From assembly GCA_029881015.1 (NCBI GenBank), contig JAOUNK010000036.1:1-15228 (forward strand): a stretch of 15,228 nucleotides of DNA. Direction: 5' to 3'. The notes below the pieces were generated by a model. It saw only the letters and a program-made list of their open reading frames with translations, was not told the origin of the DNA and did no database searches. Below are positions 6,658-13,961 of the stretch, piece after piece (positions within the stretch are counted from its first letter, which is position 1; each line of letters begins with the position of its first letter). The position numbers were made by a program, and so were the translations under genes. The stretch comes from Gammaproteobacteria bacterium (GTDB lineage Bacteria > Pseudomonadota > Gammaproteobacteria > Steroidobacterales > Woeseiaceae).

Positions 6658-7737
6658 ATGTCACGCGTTCATAATTTCAGTGCTGGTCCTGCCGCACTGC
6701 CGCTTGAAGTACTCGAAACCATTCGCAACGATCTGCCGGACTGGCTTGGTTCAGGCATGTCGGTCATGGAAGTCAGCCATCGTGGCGCCGATTTCGTGGC
6801 GCTGGCGGCCCGGGCCGAAGCGACCTTGCGCGAATTGCTGCTGGTTCCCGACGATTACAGCGTGTTGTTCCCGCAGGGCGGCGCGACGCTGCAGATGGCG
6901 ATGGCGCCACTGAATCTCTCGGCGCCCGGCGATACTGCGGATTACATTGTCACCGGCAGCTGGGGCAAGAAGGCCGCCGGCGAAGCCAGGAAGTTCTGCA
7001 CAGTGAACGTTGCGGCGGATGCCTCGGACCGGAGTTTTACGTACATTCCCGATGAATCGACGTGGCAGCGTTCGGACAATGCGGCCTACCTGCATTACAC
7101 GCCCAACGAGACGATCGCCGGGGTCGAATTCCACTTTGTGCCGGGCGGCGACGTGCCCCTGGTCGCGGACATGTCCAGCAATATCCTGTCGCGGCCCATA
7201 GACGTCAGTCGGTTCGGCGCGATCTATGCCGGGGCGCAGAAGAACATCGGGCCGGCGGGTATTACGCTCGTCATCGTTCGCAACGAACTGCTCGATCGAG
7301 CGCGTGCGGAGAATCCGCACCTGATGACCTGGAAATCCTATGCGGACTCGGGGTCCATGACGAACACGCCGCCGACCTTTGCCTGGTATGTAGCCGACCT
7401 GGTTTTCCAGTGGCTCAAACGGCAGGGCGGTGTCGCCGCAATGGCTGAAATCAATGATCGCAAGTCCAGCAAACTCTATGCGGCGATTGACGCCTCCGAT
7501 TTCTACAGCAACCCCGTGGCGAAGGACTGCCGGTCCCGCATGAACGTGCCTTTCATCCTGGCCGATGACGCGCTCGACAAGAAGTTTCTCGAAGAAGCGG
7601 CTGCAGCGGGGCTTGCCAACCTGAAGGGCCATCGCTCGGTCGGGGGCATGCGGGCCTCAATTTACAATGCGGTCGGCGAAGACGCAGTCGATGCGCTTAT
7701 CGCATTCATGGCTGATTTCGAAAAGGCGAACGGATAA
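6658..7737 (+). CDS. serC: Phosphoserine aminotransferase SerC
   Basis: PLP-dependent class V aminotransferase of 359 residues. It converts 3-phosphohydroxypyruvate and glutamate to phosphoserine, and in many bacteria also serves pyridoxal phosphate synthesis. Diagnostic segments: the start HNFSAGPAALP (residues 5-15), MSVMEVSHRG (34-43), FPQGGATLQM (71-80) for phosphate and cofactor contact, TGSWGKKA (99-106), HYTPNETI (146-153), and the PLP lysine K195 in AGAQKNIGPAGIT. Near the C-terminus is GHRSVGGMRASIYNA, which binds the substrate carboxylate and phosphate. The ATG has AGGGA about ten bases upstream. It ends two bases before serA, so the two genes that make phosphoserine are almost certainly co-transcribed and translated together. 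The serC-aroA linkage is ancient and well known. Confidence 0.98.
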   Translation: MSRVHNFSAGPAALPLEVLETIRNDLPDWLGSGMSVMEVSHRGADFVALAARAEATLRELLLVPDDYSVLFPQGGATLQMAMAPLNLSAPGDTADYIVTGSWGKKAAGEARKFCTVNVAADASDRSFTYIPDESTWQRSDNAAYLHYTPNETIAGVEFHFVPGGDVPLVADMSSNILSRPIDVSRFGAIYAGAQKNIGPAGITLVIVRNELLDRARAENPHLMTWKSYADSGSMTNTPPTFAWYVADLVFQWLKRQGGVAAMAEINDRKSSKLYAAIDASDFYSNPVAKDCRSRMNVPFILADDALDKKFLEEAAAAGLANLKGHRSVGGMRASIYNAVGEDAVDALIAFMADFEKANG

Positions 7738-7739
7738 TT

Positions 7740-8918
7740 ATGTACAAGGTTCTGACACTCAACCATATCGCCGTAGAGGGACTGCGGCGCCTGCCGCGTG
7801 AACGCTATGAAGTTGCGTCCGAGATTGCGCATCCCGACGCCATTCTAGTGCGCTCGGCCAACATGCACGAGATGGACATCCCGGCGACGGTGGTTGCGAT
7901 TGGCCGGGCCGGGGCAGGTACAAACAACATTCCTTGCGACAAGCTGGCCGCACGCGGTGTGCCGGTATTCAACGCACCGGGAGCGAATGCCAATGCCGTC
8001 AAGGAGCTGGTCATTGGCGGGATGCTGCTGGGTGCACGCAACCTCGCCCAGGCAAGCGAGTACGTTAAGACCCTCAAAGAGACCGGCGAAGACCTCAAGA
8101 AGGCGGTCGAGAACGGCAAGAAGCAGTTTGTGGGCTTTGAGCTACCCGGCAAAACGCTTGGCGTGATCGGCCTTGGCGCCATCGGCGTCGAGGTCGCCAA
8201 TTCGGCACTGGCGCTCGGCATGAAAGTGATCGGTTTTGACCCCGCGATCACCGTGAGCAATGCCTGGCAACTCTCATCGGGTGTCGCGCAAGCCGAGACT
8301 CTGGATCAGTTGTTTCAGAACGCGGATTTCGTCACGGCTCACGTGCCGCTGATCGACGCCACCAAGAACATCGTGAATGCTGACCGAATTGCCCTGATGA
8401 ACAAAGGCGCTGTGCTGATCAACTTCGCGCGCGGCGGCGTTGTCGACAACGCGGCTGCGATAGCGGCTCTCGATAGCGGGAGACTGCATGCCTTCGTCTG
8501 CGATTTCCCGACACCAGAGCTAATAGCGCATCCGAAAGTCGTGGCGCTGCCGCACCTTGGCGCGTCCACGGGTGAAGCAGAAGCGAACTGTGCCGTGATG
8601 GTGGCCGACAACGTCAAGGACTACCTCGAGAACGGCAATATCCGGTTCTCGGTAAACTTTCCGCAAGCCAGGTTGCCGCGCCTGGACGCCTGGCGAATCA
8701 CGGTATCGAACGCGAATGTCCCGAACATGGTGGGCCAGATCTCGACCTGTATCGCGAATGCAGGACTCAATATCGAAGACCTGCTGAACAAGTCGATTGG
8801 CGGTATCGCGTACACCATCGTCGACGTAAACGGTGAGCCGTCCGACGCGTTGCTCAATCAACTCCGGGCCATCGACGGTGTCCTGACGTTGCGAAATCTC
8901 GGCAAGCCTGTAACCTGA
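7740..8918 (+). CDS. serA: D-3-phosphoglycerate dehydrogenase, short ACT-containing form
   Basis: D-isomer-specific 2-hydroxyacid dehydrogenase of 392 residues that starts serine synthesis by oxidising 3-phosphoglycerate with NAD. Visible: RSANMHEM (38-45) and AGAGTNNIP (57-65) of the substrate domain, the Rossmann loop GLGAIG (144-149) with D167 at the end of the second strand, and the catalytic triad R231 (NFARGGVVDN), E260 (FPTPE) and H272 (LPHLGAST). A C-terminal ACT domain (about 318-392) includes NVPNMVGQISTCIANAGLNIEDL and is probably the serine-sensing part. It lacks the extra domain of long-form SerA enzymes. The form resembles the serC-linked SerA of Firmicutes and Bacteroidetes more than E. 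coli SerA. It starts two bases after serC. Pseudomonas lacks serA at this locus, so its presence in the cluster is notable. Confidence 0.95.
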   Translation: MYKVLTLNHIAVEGLRRLPRERYEVASEIAHPDAILVRSANMHEMDIPATVVAIGRAGAGTNNIPCDKLAARGVPVFNAPGANANAVKELVIGGMLLGARNLAQASEYVKTLKETGEDLKKAVENGKKQFVGFELPGKTLGVIGLGAIGVEVANSALALGMKVIGFDPAITVSNAWQLSSGVAQAETLDQLFQNADFVTAHVPLIDATKNIVNADRIALMNKGAVLINFARGGVVDNAAAIAALDSGRLHAFVCDFPTPELIAHPKVVALPHLGASTGEAEANCAVMVADNVKDYLENGNIRFSVNFPQARLPRLDAWRITVSNANVPNMVGQISTCIANAGLNIEDLLNKSIGGIAYTIVDVNGEPSDALLNQLRAIDGVLTLRNLGKPVT

Positions 8919-8950
8919 GGAATCCCTTGGGGTTTTCGAGTAGGAAGAGC

Positions 8951-10063
8951 ATGACAGGTGGGGACCAAAAAAGTGGCGATCTGGACCTGGCGGCGATTCG
9001 CGATCAGATCAATGAGATTGACGAACGCATCCAGGGGCTGATCAACGCCAGGGCGAAAATCGCCCAGCAGGTCGGTGTTGCCAAAGGCGAGCTGGCCTCC
9101 GCCGTCGACTACTACCGTCCCGAGCGGGAAGCGGAGGTTCTGCGGAATGTCCTCGGCCGCAACGAGGGACCGATGCGCGATGAGGAAATGCTCCGCCTCT
9201 TTCGTGAAATCATGTCGGCCTGCCTGGCGCAGCAGGAGCCTCTCAAGATTGGTTTCCTCGGCCCTGAAGGGACCTTTACGCAGACGGCCGTTTTCAAGCA
9301 TTTTGGGCACTCCGTGCGCGCATTGCCGTTCCACACGATCGACGAGGTGTTCCAGGAAGTGGAATGCGGTGCGGCGGATTTCGGTGTCGTGCCGATCGAG
9401 AATTCCACGGAAGGCTCCGTCAACAACACCCTGGATATGTTCCTGACGTCGCCGCTGAAGATCGCCGGGGAGATCGAGCTCAAGATCGAGCAGCACCTGA
9501 TGGGAAGCCGGAAAGGCCTTGAGAACATCGAGCGTATTTGTGCCCACGAGCAGTCGCTGGCCCAGTGCCGTGGCTGGATCAGGGAGAACCTGCCGCACGT
9601 AGAACTGATCGGTATGTCCAGCAACGCGGCCGGCGCGCGGCGCGCACGGGATGAAGACGGCACGGCCGCGATCGGTCCCGAGGTGGCGGCAGACGTGTAC
9701 GATTTGCAGATCCTCGTCAATAACATCGAGGACCGTCCTGACAATGCCACGCGTTTTCTCGTTGTCGGCCGCACGCTCCTGGCGGCAAGCGGCGAGGACA
9801 AGACGACGCTGTTGGTATCGACCAGCGATACGGCGGGTGGGGCAGGTGTTCTGCATAGCCTGTTGCAGCCGCTTGCCACGCATGGCATCAGCATGACGCG
9901 CATCGAATCGCGGCCTTCGCGGCGTCGCAAATGGGACTATGTGTTCTTCATCGACATCGAGGGCCACGCCGAGGAGGCGCCGGTTTCGGAGGCTTTGGCC
10001 GACCTCGAACGCAGCGCGTCGCTGTTCAAGGTGCTGGGCGCCTATCCCAAGGCGATTGGCTGA
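8951..10063 (+). CDS. pheA: Bifunctional chorismate mutase / prephenate dehydratase (P-protein)
   Basis: Makes phenylpyruvate from chorismate via prephenate. With the ATG at 8951 the protein has 370 residues. Domains in order: an AroQ-type chorismate mutase (about 10-95, with LAAIRDQINEIDERI, FYRPER-like YYRPEREAEVL and RLFREIMSACL), a prephenate dehydratase (about 100-275, with GFLGPEGTFTQ, VPIENSTEGSVN and the catalytic NATRFLVVG), and a C-terminal ACT domain with IESRPSRRRKWDYVFFID, the phenylalanine-binding ESRP motif. Feedback inhibition by phenylalanine is therefore likely. A TTG at 8927 in the same frame would add eight residues and also has a GAGG site; I prefer the ATG, which has AGGA five bases upstream and fits family length better. 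The gene lies between serA and aroA. Confidence 0.96.
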   Translation: MTGGDQKSGDLDLAAIRDQINEIDERIQGLINARAKIAQQVGVAKGELASAVDYYRPEREAEVLRNVLGRNEGPMRDEEMLRLFREIMSACLAQQEPLKIGFLGPEGTFTQTAVFKHFGHSVRALPFHTIDEVFQEVECGAADFGVVPIENSTEGSVNNTLDMFLTSPLKIAGEIELKIEQHLMGSRKGLENIERICAHEQSLAQCRGWIRENLPHVELIGMSSNAAGARRARDEDGTAAIGPEVAADVYDLQILVNNIEDRPDNATRFLVVGRTLLAASGEDKTTLLVSTSDTAGGAGVLHSLLQPLATHGISMTRIESRPSRRRKWDYVFFIDIEGHAEEAPVSEALADLERSASLFKVLGAYPKAIG

Positions 10064-10079
10064 CAGGCGACAGTCGTTC

Positions 10080-11387
10080 ATGCACTTCAGAATCACACCC
10101 TCCAAGTTGCGGGATGCCCGGGTAACGGTACCCGGCGACAAGTCCGTTTCGCACCGGGCCCTGATGCTCGGCAGCGTCGCCGAAGGCAGGACGGAGGTCA
10201 GCGGGTTTCTCAACGGCGAAGATTGCCTCGCGACCGCGGCGGCCATGCGTTCGCTGGGTGTCGAGATCAGGCAGACCGGGGCTACCGATGTCGTCATCGA
10301 CGGCGTTGGGCTGCATGGACTCAGTGCACCGCCAGGCGATATAGACCTCGGCAACTCCGGAACGGCCATGCGCCTTATGGCGGGCCTGTTGAGCGGCCAG
10401 TCATTTAGCAGCGTGCTGACCGGTGACGCTTCGCTCAACGGTCGGCCCATGGAGCGGATTATCAAGCCACTCACTGCGATGGGTGCGGCGATCGAGAGCG
10501 ATTGCGACGGTACGCCGCCACTCCAGATTTCAGGTGGCCTGAAGCTTCGCGGAATCCACTATGACCTGCCGGTCGCCAGCGCCCAGGTCAAGTCCGCGAT
10601 ACTGCTGGCTGGCCTCTATGCGAGCGGGACGACAAGCGTCACCGAACCCGCGGTAACGCGTGATCATACCGAACGCATGCTGGGCTCGATGGGCGTCAAC
10701 GTCGCGACATCCGGGCCGAGGATATCGCTCGAAGGTGGGCAGTCGCTGCGCGGGACGCGGGTTAACGTGCCGGCGGACCTGTCGTCAGCAACCTTCATAA
10801 TCCTTGGTAGCTTGTTGTCACAAGATGCGGATATTCTTATAGAAAATGTCGGAGTAAACCCGACAAGAACCGGTGTCATCGCGATCCTGCAGGCGATGGG
10901 AGCCGACATTACGCTTGCGAACCCCAGGTTACTGGGTAAGGAGCCTGTGGCCGATATACGGGCCCGGTCCTCCAAGCTTCGGGGCGGTGCCGTCGATCCG
11001 GCGCTGGTATCGCTCGCGATCGACGAGTTTCCGGCCCTGTTTGTGGCGGCCGCCGCGGCGCAGGGCAAGACGACGTTTTCCGGTATCGGCGAGCTGCGGG
11101 TTAAAGAGAGTGACCGGATCAGCGCCATGGCCGACGGCATGCGGCGCCTGGGTATCCGGGTGGACGAGACCGAGGATGGCGCCGTCGTGCATGGCGGGCG
11201 CTTCCGCGGCGGTGAGGTAGAGAGTTTCCATGACCACAGGGTCGCGATGTCCCTCGCAATGGCCGGGACTGTCGCCGATGGCGAGGTTATTGTTCGCGAC
11301 GTGGACAATGTGGATACGTCGTTTCCCGGTTTTGGCGACTGTATGGCGGGGCTGGGCGGCGAGATCGAGGTCCTGGATGCACCGTAG
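10080..11387 (+). CDS. aroA: 3-phosphoshikimate 1-carboxyvinyltransferase (EPSP synthase), class II-like
   Basis: Sixth shikimate-pathway enzyme; joins PEP to shikimate 3-phosphate. 435 residues from the ATG at 10080, 16 nt after pheA. Visible: VPGDKSVSHRALML (17-30), LGNSGTAMR (90-98), TGDASLNGRPM (114-124), SAQVK (167-171), RDHTE (194-198), NPTR (260-263), catalytic D315 in AIDEFP, K342/E343 in RVKESDR, and HDHRVAMS near the end. GDKS, SAQVK, RDHTE and NPTR are the four motifs used to define class II EPSP synthases, the type also found in the Pseudomonas TyrA-AroA fusion. Here the gene stands alone, without a tyrA domain. The upstream frame is open into pheA, but the homology starts at this ATG. 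It overlaps cmk by 11 nt. An AT-rich patch covers codons 240-263. Confidence 0.97.
   Translation: MHFRITPSKLRDARVTVPGDKSVSHRALMLGSVAEGRTEVSGFLNGEDCLATAAAMRSLGVEIRQTGATDVVIDGVGLHGLSAPPGDIDLGNSGTAMRLMAGLLSGQSFSSVLTGDASLNGRPMERIIKPLTAMGAAIESDCDGTPPLQISGGLKLRGIHYDLPVASAQVKSAILLAGLYASGTTSVTEPAVTRDHTERMLGSMGVNVATSGPRISLEGGQSLRGTRVNVPADLSSATFIILGSLLSQDADILIENVGVNPTRTGVIAILQAMGADITLANPRLLGKEPVADIRARSSKLRGGAVDPALVSLAIDEFPALFVAAAAAQGKTTFSGIGELRVKESDRISAMADGMRRLGIRVDETEDGAVVHGGRFRGGEVESFHDHRVAMSLAMAGTVADGEVIVRDVDNVDTSFPGFGDCMAGLGGEIEVLDAP
10815..10843 (+). promoter_or_regulatory. Possible internal promoter inside aroA
   Basis: TTGTCA (10815-10820, 5 of 6 to TTGACA) is followed after 17 bp by TATAGA (10838-10843, 4 of 6 to TATAAT), within an AT-rich patch of an otherwise GC-rich gene. 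It points towards cmk and rpsA. It could equally be chance within coding sequence. Confidence 0.3.
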
Positions 11388-12057
11388 GCGCGACGTCCCG
11401 GTTATTGCCATCGACGGCCCGAGCGGGTCCGGGAAGGGCACCATCGCCCGGCGCGTGGCCGAGGCGCTTGGCTATCACTTGCTCGACAGCGGAGCGCTGT
11501 ACCGGCTGGTCGCCTTGTCGGCCCAGATTTCCGGGGTCTCGCTCGAGAACGCGCAGAGACTTGCAGAGCTGGCCCACGACCTGGATGTCAGTTTTGGCAG
11601 CGATGCCAGGGGCGACGAGCAGATATGGCTCGCGAACGAGGATGTCACGGCGCTGGTCCGGACCGAGGACGCGGGCGCCGGCGCCTCAACAGTCGCCCAG
11701 ATCTCGGCGGTCCGGCAGGCCTTGCTGGAGCGTCAGCGGGCGTTTCGGCAACCCCCCGGGCTGGTCGCCGACGGCCGTGACATGGGGACTCATGTGTTTC
11801 CGGACGCGACGCTCAAGATCTTCCTGACCGCAAGCGCCGAGGAACGCGCCCGAAGGCGTCATAAGCAGTTGAAAGACAAGGGCTTGGATGTTAGCCTTGC
11901 CGCCCTTTCACGGGACATAGAGGACCGTGACCGGCGTGATTCCGAGCGATCGGTGGCGCCGTTGAGGCCTGCAAAGGATGCCAGGATTCTGGACTCCTCG
12001 GGCCAGTCCATCGAGGCAGTGACGCAAACTGTACTCGATTGGGTCGCCAGCCTCTAA
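11377..12057 (+). CDS. cmk: Cytidylate kinase
   Basis: Phosphorylates CMP and dCMP with ATP. 226 residues, the normal length. Visible: the P-loop GPSGSGKGT (residues 14-22), DSGALYRLVA (about 36-45) for nucleotide binding, GRDMGTHVFPDA, and the lid and CMP-specific region with ERARRRHKQL, DIEDRDRRDSER and the C-terminal DSS segment. The ATG at 11377 lies inside the end of aroA (11-nt overlap) and has GAGG six bases upstream, so translational coupling with aroA is likely. The reading frame is open further upstream, but the extra residues do not match the family. The next gene, rpsA, starts 126 bp on, behind a hairpin-rich leader; the cmk-rpsA order is conserved in gammaproteobacteria. Confidence 0.97.
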   Translation: MHRRRDVPVIAIDGPSGSGKGTIARRVAEALGYHLLDSGALYRLVALSAQISGVSLENAQRLAELAHDLDVSFGSDARGDEQIWLANEDVTALVRTEDAGAGASTVAQISAVRQALLERQRAFRQPPGLVADGRDMGTHVFPDATLKIFLTASAEERARRRHKQLKDKGLDVSLAALSRDIEDRDRRDSERSVAPLRPAKDARILDSSGQSIEAVTQTVLDWVASL

Positions 12058-12080
12058 ATACCTTAGAAGGAACCATGGAC

Positions 12081-12110
12081 GGGATCGAACAGGATGTTCG
12101 CTCCTTTTTT
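12081..12110 (+). terminator. Hairpin with T6 tract between cmk and rpsA (terminator or rpsA leader hairpin)
   Basis: CGAACA (12086-12091) pairs perfectly with TGTTCG (12095-12100) around a GGA loop. After a 1x1 mismatch, GGGA (12081-12084) pairs with TCCT (12102-12105, one G-U). The stem runs into six T residues (12105-12110). By shape it is a moderate intrinsic terminator or attenuator. It may instead be the first hairpin of the rpsA translation-initiation region, with the U-rich stretch as a binding site for S1. Confidence 0.5.
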
Positions 12111-12123
12111 GTAATGACCGTCA

Positions 12124-12168
12124 GTCACAGGATGTGACACGACGCTAATGGGTGGGAGTATTTCTCCC
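12124..12168 (+). promoter_or_regulatory. rpsA leader hairpins upstream of a weak ribosome binding site
   Basis: Two perfect hairpins precede rpsA. GTCACA-GGA-TGTGAC (12124-12138) has the same GGA loop as the hairpin at 12086-12100; both share ACAGGATGT. GGGAG-TATTT-CTCCC (12154-12168) ends 15 bases before the ATG. Only a poorly placed TAGG (12170-12173) could serve as a Shine-Dalgarno sequence. In E. coli the rpsA leader is known to lack a canonical Shine-Dalgarno and to fold into hairpins that form a non-contiguous ribosome entry site, which free S1 represses. The hairpins are seen; the same mechanism here is inferred. Confidence 0.6.
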
Positions 12169-12183
12169 GTAGGTTTTCATAAC

Positions 12184-13866
12184 ATGTCTGAAAGTTTTGC
12201 TGAGTTATTTGAAGAGAGTTTTGCCAGTCAACAGATAAAGCCGGGATCGATCATCACCGGTACCGTTGTCGCGGTAAATGACGATGTTGTAATCGTCAGT
12301 GCAGGTCTCAAGTCTGAGGCCGTCATCCCCATAGAACAGTTCAAGAACGACAATCGCGAAGGCGAAATCTCCGTAGGGGATGAAATCGAAGTCGCACTCG
12401 ACGCCGTGGAAGACGGCTTCGGTGAGACCAAGCTTTCCAGAGAGAAAGCGATTCGCGCACGCACCTGGATCGATCTTGAAAAAGCATTTGAGGCGGGTGA
12501 AGTTGTCGAAGGCGTGATCAACGGTCGCGTTAAAGGCGGGTTCACGGTCGAGATCGACAACGTCCGCGCATTCCTGCCGGGCTCACTTGTCGACGTTCGT
12601 CCGGTCCGCGATCCAAGTTACCTCGAGGGCAAGAGCCTTGAGTTCAAGGTCATCAAGCTCGACCAGCAACGCAATAACGTCGTTGTGTCGCGCCGTGCGG
12701 TTGTCGAAACAGAGTACTCGGCCGAGCGTGAAAAGCTGCTCGCAGACCTGCAGGAAGGCAATACGGCTAAAGGTGTCGTCAAGAACCTCACCGACTACGG
12801 CGCATTCGTCGATCTCGGTGGCATCGATGGTCTCCTGCATATCACCGACATGGCCTGGAAGCGTGTCAAGCATCCTTCCGAGATTGTTGAAGTCGGTCAG
12901 GAAATCGACGTCAAGATCCTCAAGTTCGATCGTGAGCGGCAGCGTGTATCGCTGGGCATGAAACAGCTCGGCGACGATCCGTGGCAGGATCTCGCGCGTC
13001 GTTACCCGCCGCAGACCCGCATCTTCGGCAAGGTGACCAATGTTGCAGACTACGGCTGCTTCGTTGAAATTGAAGATGGCGTTGAAGGCCTTGTCCACGT
13101 TTCCGAAATGGACTGGACCAACAAGAACGTCAACCCGTCTCGTGTGGTAGCCATTGGCGAGGAAGTGGAAGTCATGGTTATCGAGATCGACGAGGAACGT
13201 CGTCGTATTTCGCTGGGTATCAAGCAGTGCAAATCGAACCCCTGGGCCGAGTTCTCTTCTACCTTCAACCGCAACGACAGGGTTTCCGGCCAGATCAAGT
13301 CGATCACGGACTTCGGCATCTTTATCGGTCTCGAAGGCGGCATCGACGGTCTGGTCCATCTCTCGGACATTTCCTGGGATCTGCCTGGCGAAGAAGCTGT
13401 GCGGAACTACAAGAAAGGTCAGGAGATCGAGGCCTGTGTCCTTGCCATCGATTCGGAGCGTGAGCGTATCTCGCTCGGTATCAAGCAGATGGAGAAAGAT
13501 CCGTTCTCGAACTGGCTCGCGGCCAACCCCAAGAACTCAATCGTCAAGGGTACGGTCACGGAAGTTGACGCTCGCGGCGCCACGGTCGACCTGGGCGACG
13601 GGATCTTCGGAACCCTGCGCGCCTCGGAACTGGCACGTGGCCGGGTAGAGGACGCACGGACCATGATCAAGGTTGGTGAAGAGGTTGAAGCGAAGTTCAC
13701 CAATGTCGATCGTAAGAACCGTTCGATCCAGTTGTCGATCAAGGCAAAGGAAGTTCACGAGGAGCAGGAAGCGGTCAGCAGCTACAAGTCTGACGTTGCT
13801 GCGGCACCCGTGGGCACCACGCTCGGCGACCTTTTGAAGGAAAAAATGTCCGGCGAAAGCAAATAA
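12184..13866 (+). CDS. rpsA: 30S ribosomal protein S1
   Basis: 560 residues, matching six-domain S1 of gammaproteobacteria (E. coli 557). S1 binds mRNA on the 30S subunit and helps start translation of structured or weak-SD messages. The start SESFAELFEES is the family N-terminus that docks on protein S2. Six S1 (OB-fold) repeats follow at about residues 20-87, 105-172, 193-260, 278-348, 365-435 and 452-521. Repeats 3-5 carry the typical DYGAFVDLGG-IDGLLHITD, DYGCFVEIEDGVEGLVHVSE and DFGIFIGLEGGIDGLVHLSD cores, each closing with a RISLG-type strand. I chose the ATG at 12184 over an in-frame ATG at 12148 because homology starts here and the intervening bases form a leader hairpin. It ends in tandem TAA stops and is followed by a strong terminator. 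Confidence 0.99.
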   Translation: MSESFAELFEESFASQQIKPGSIITGTVVAVNDDVVIVSAGLKSEAVIPIEQFKNDNREGEISVGDEIEVALDAVEDGFGETKLSREKAIRARTWIDLEKAFEAGEVVEGVINGRVKGGFTVEIDNVRAFLPGSLVDVRPVRDPSYLEGKSLEFKVIKLDQQRNNVVVSRRAVVETEYSAEREKLLADLQEGNTAKGVVKNLTDYGAFVDLGGIDGLLHITDMAWKRVKHPSEIVEVGQEIDVKILKFDRERQRVSLGMKQLGDDPWQDLARRYPPQTRIFGKVTNVADYGCFVEIEDGVEGLVHVSEMDWTNKNVNPSRVVAIGEEVEVMVIEIDEERRRISLGIKQCKSNPWAEFSSTFNRNDRVSGQIKSITDFGIFIGLEGGIDGLVHLSDISWDLPGEEAVRNYKKGQEIEACVLAIDSERERISLGIKQMEKDPFSNWLAANPKNSIVKGTVTEVDARGATVDLGDGIFGTLRASELARGRVEDARTMIKVGEEVEAKFTNVDRKNRSIQLSIKAKEVHEEQEAVSSYKSDVAAAPVGTTLGDLLKEKMSGESK

Positions 13867-13877
13867 TAAGTAAAAAG

Positions 13878-13914
13878 AGTAGCCCAGACCGGCTGGTCTG
13901 GGCTACTATTGCCT
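13878..13914 (+). terminator. Intrinsic terminator after rpsA
   Basis: AGTAGCCCAGACC (13878-13890) pairs perfectly over 13 bp with GGTCTGGGCTACT (13895-13907) around a GGCT loop. The downstream T-tract is weak (ATTGCCTTTAA). Upstream AAAAAG gives a T-run on the other strand, so it could act in both directions, although no convergent gene is present. It separates rpsA from ihfB. Confidence 0.85.
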
Positions 13915-13938
13915 TTAATATCCGTGGGTTACGCTAAT
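13909..13938 (+). promoter_or_regulatory. Weak candidate promoter for ihfB
   Basis: TTGCCT (13909-13914) and GCTAAT (13933-13938) are each 4 of 6 to the sigma70 boxes with an 18-bp spacer. They lie just after the rpsA terminator and 24 bp before the ihfB ATG, where a promoter is expected. The match is poor and the call rests mainly on position. Confidence 0.25.
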
Positions 13939-13961
13939 TCGGCGGTACGGAATAAGGTAAA

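Noticed and set aside
9939..10079. 47-codon in-frame N-terminal extension of aroA overlapping pheA
   Set aside because: The extension is Arg/Ser-rich and unlike EPSP synthases; homology begins at the ATG at 10080.
8858..10474. 538-codon open frame on the minus strand across serA, pheA and aroA
   Set aside because: It is antisense to three genes with full family motifs. The translation is rich in Arg, His and Asp with no recognisable domain, typical of a shadow frame in GC-rich DNA.
12148..12183. Earlier in-frame ATG for rpsA (12 extra residues)
   Set aside because: S1 homology starts at SESFAELF (12184), and the extra bases contain the GGGAG/CTCCC leader hairpin.
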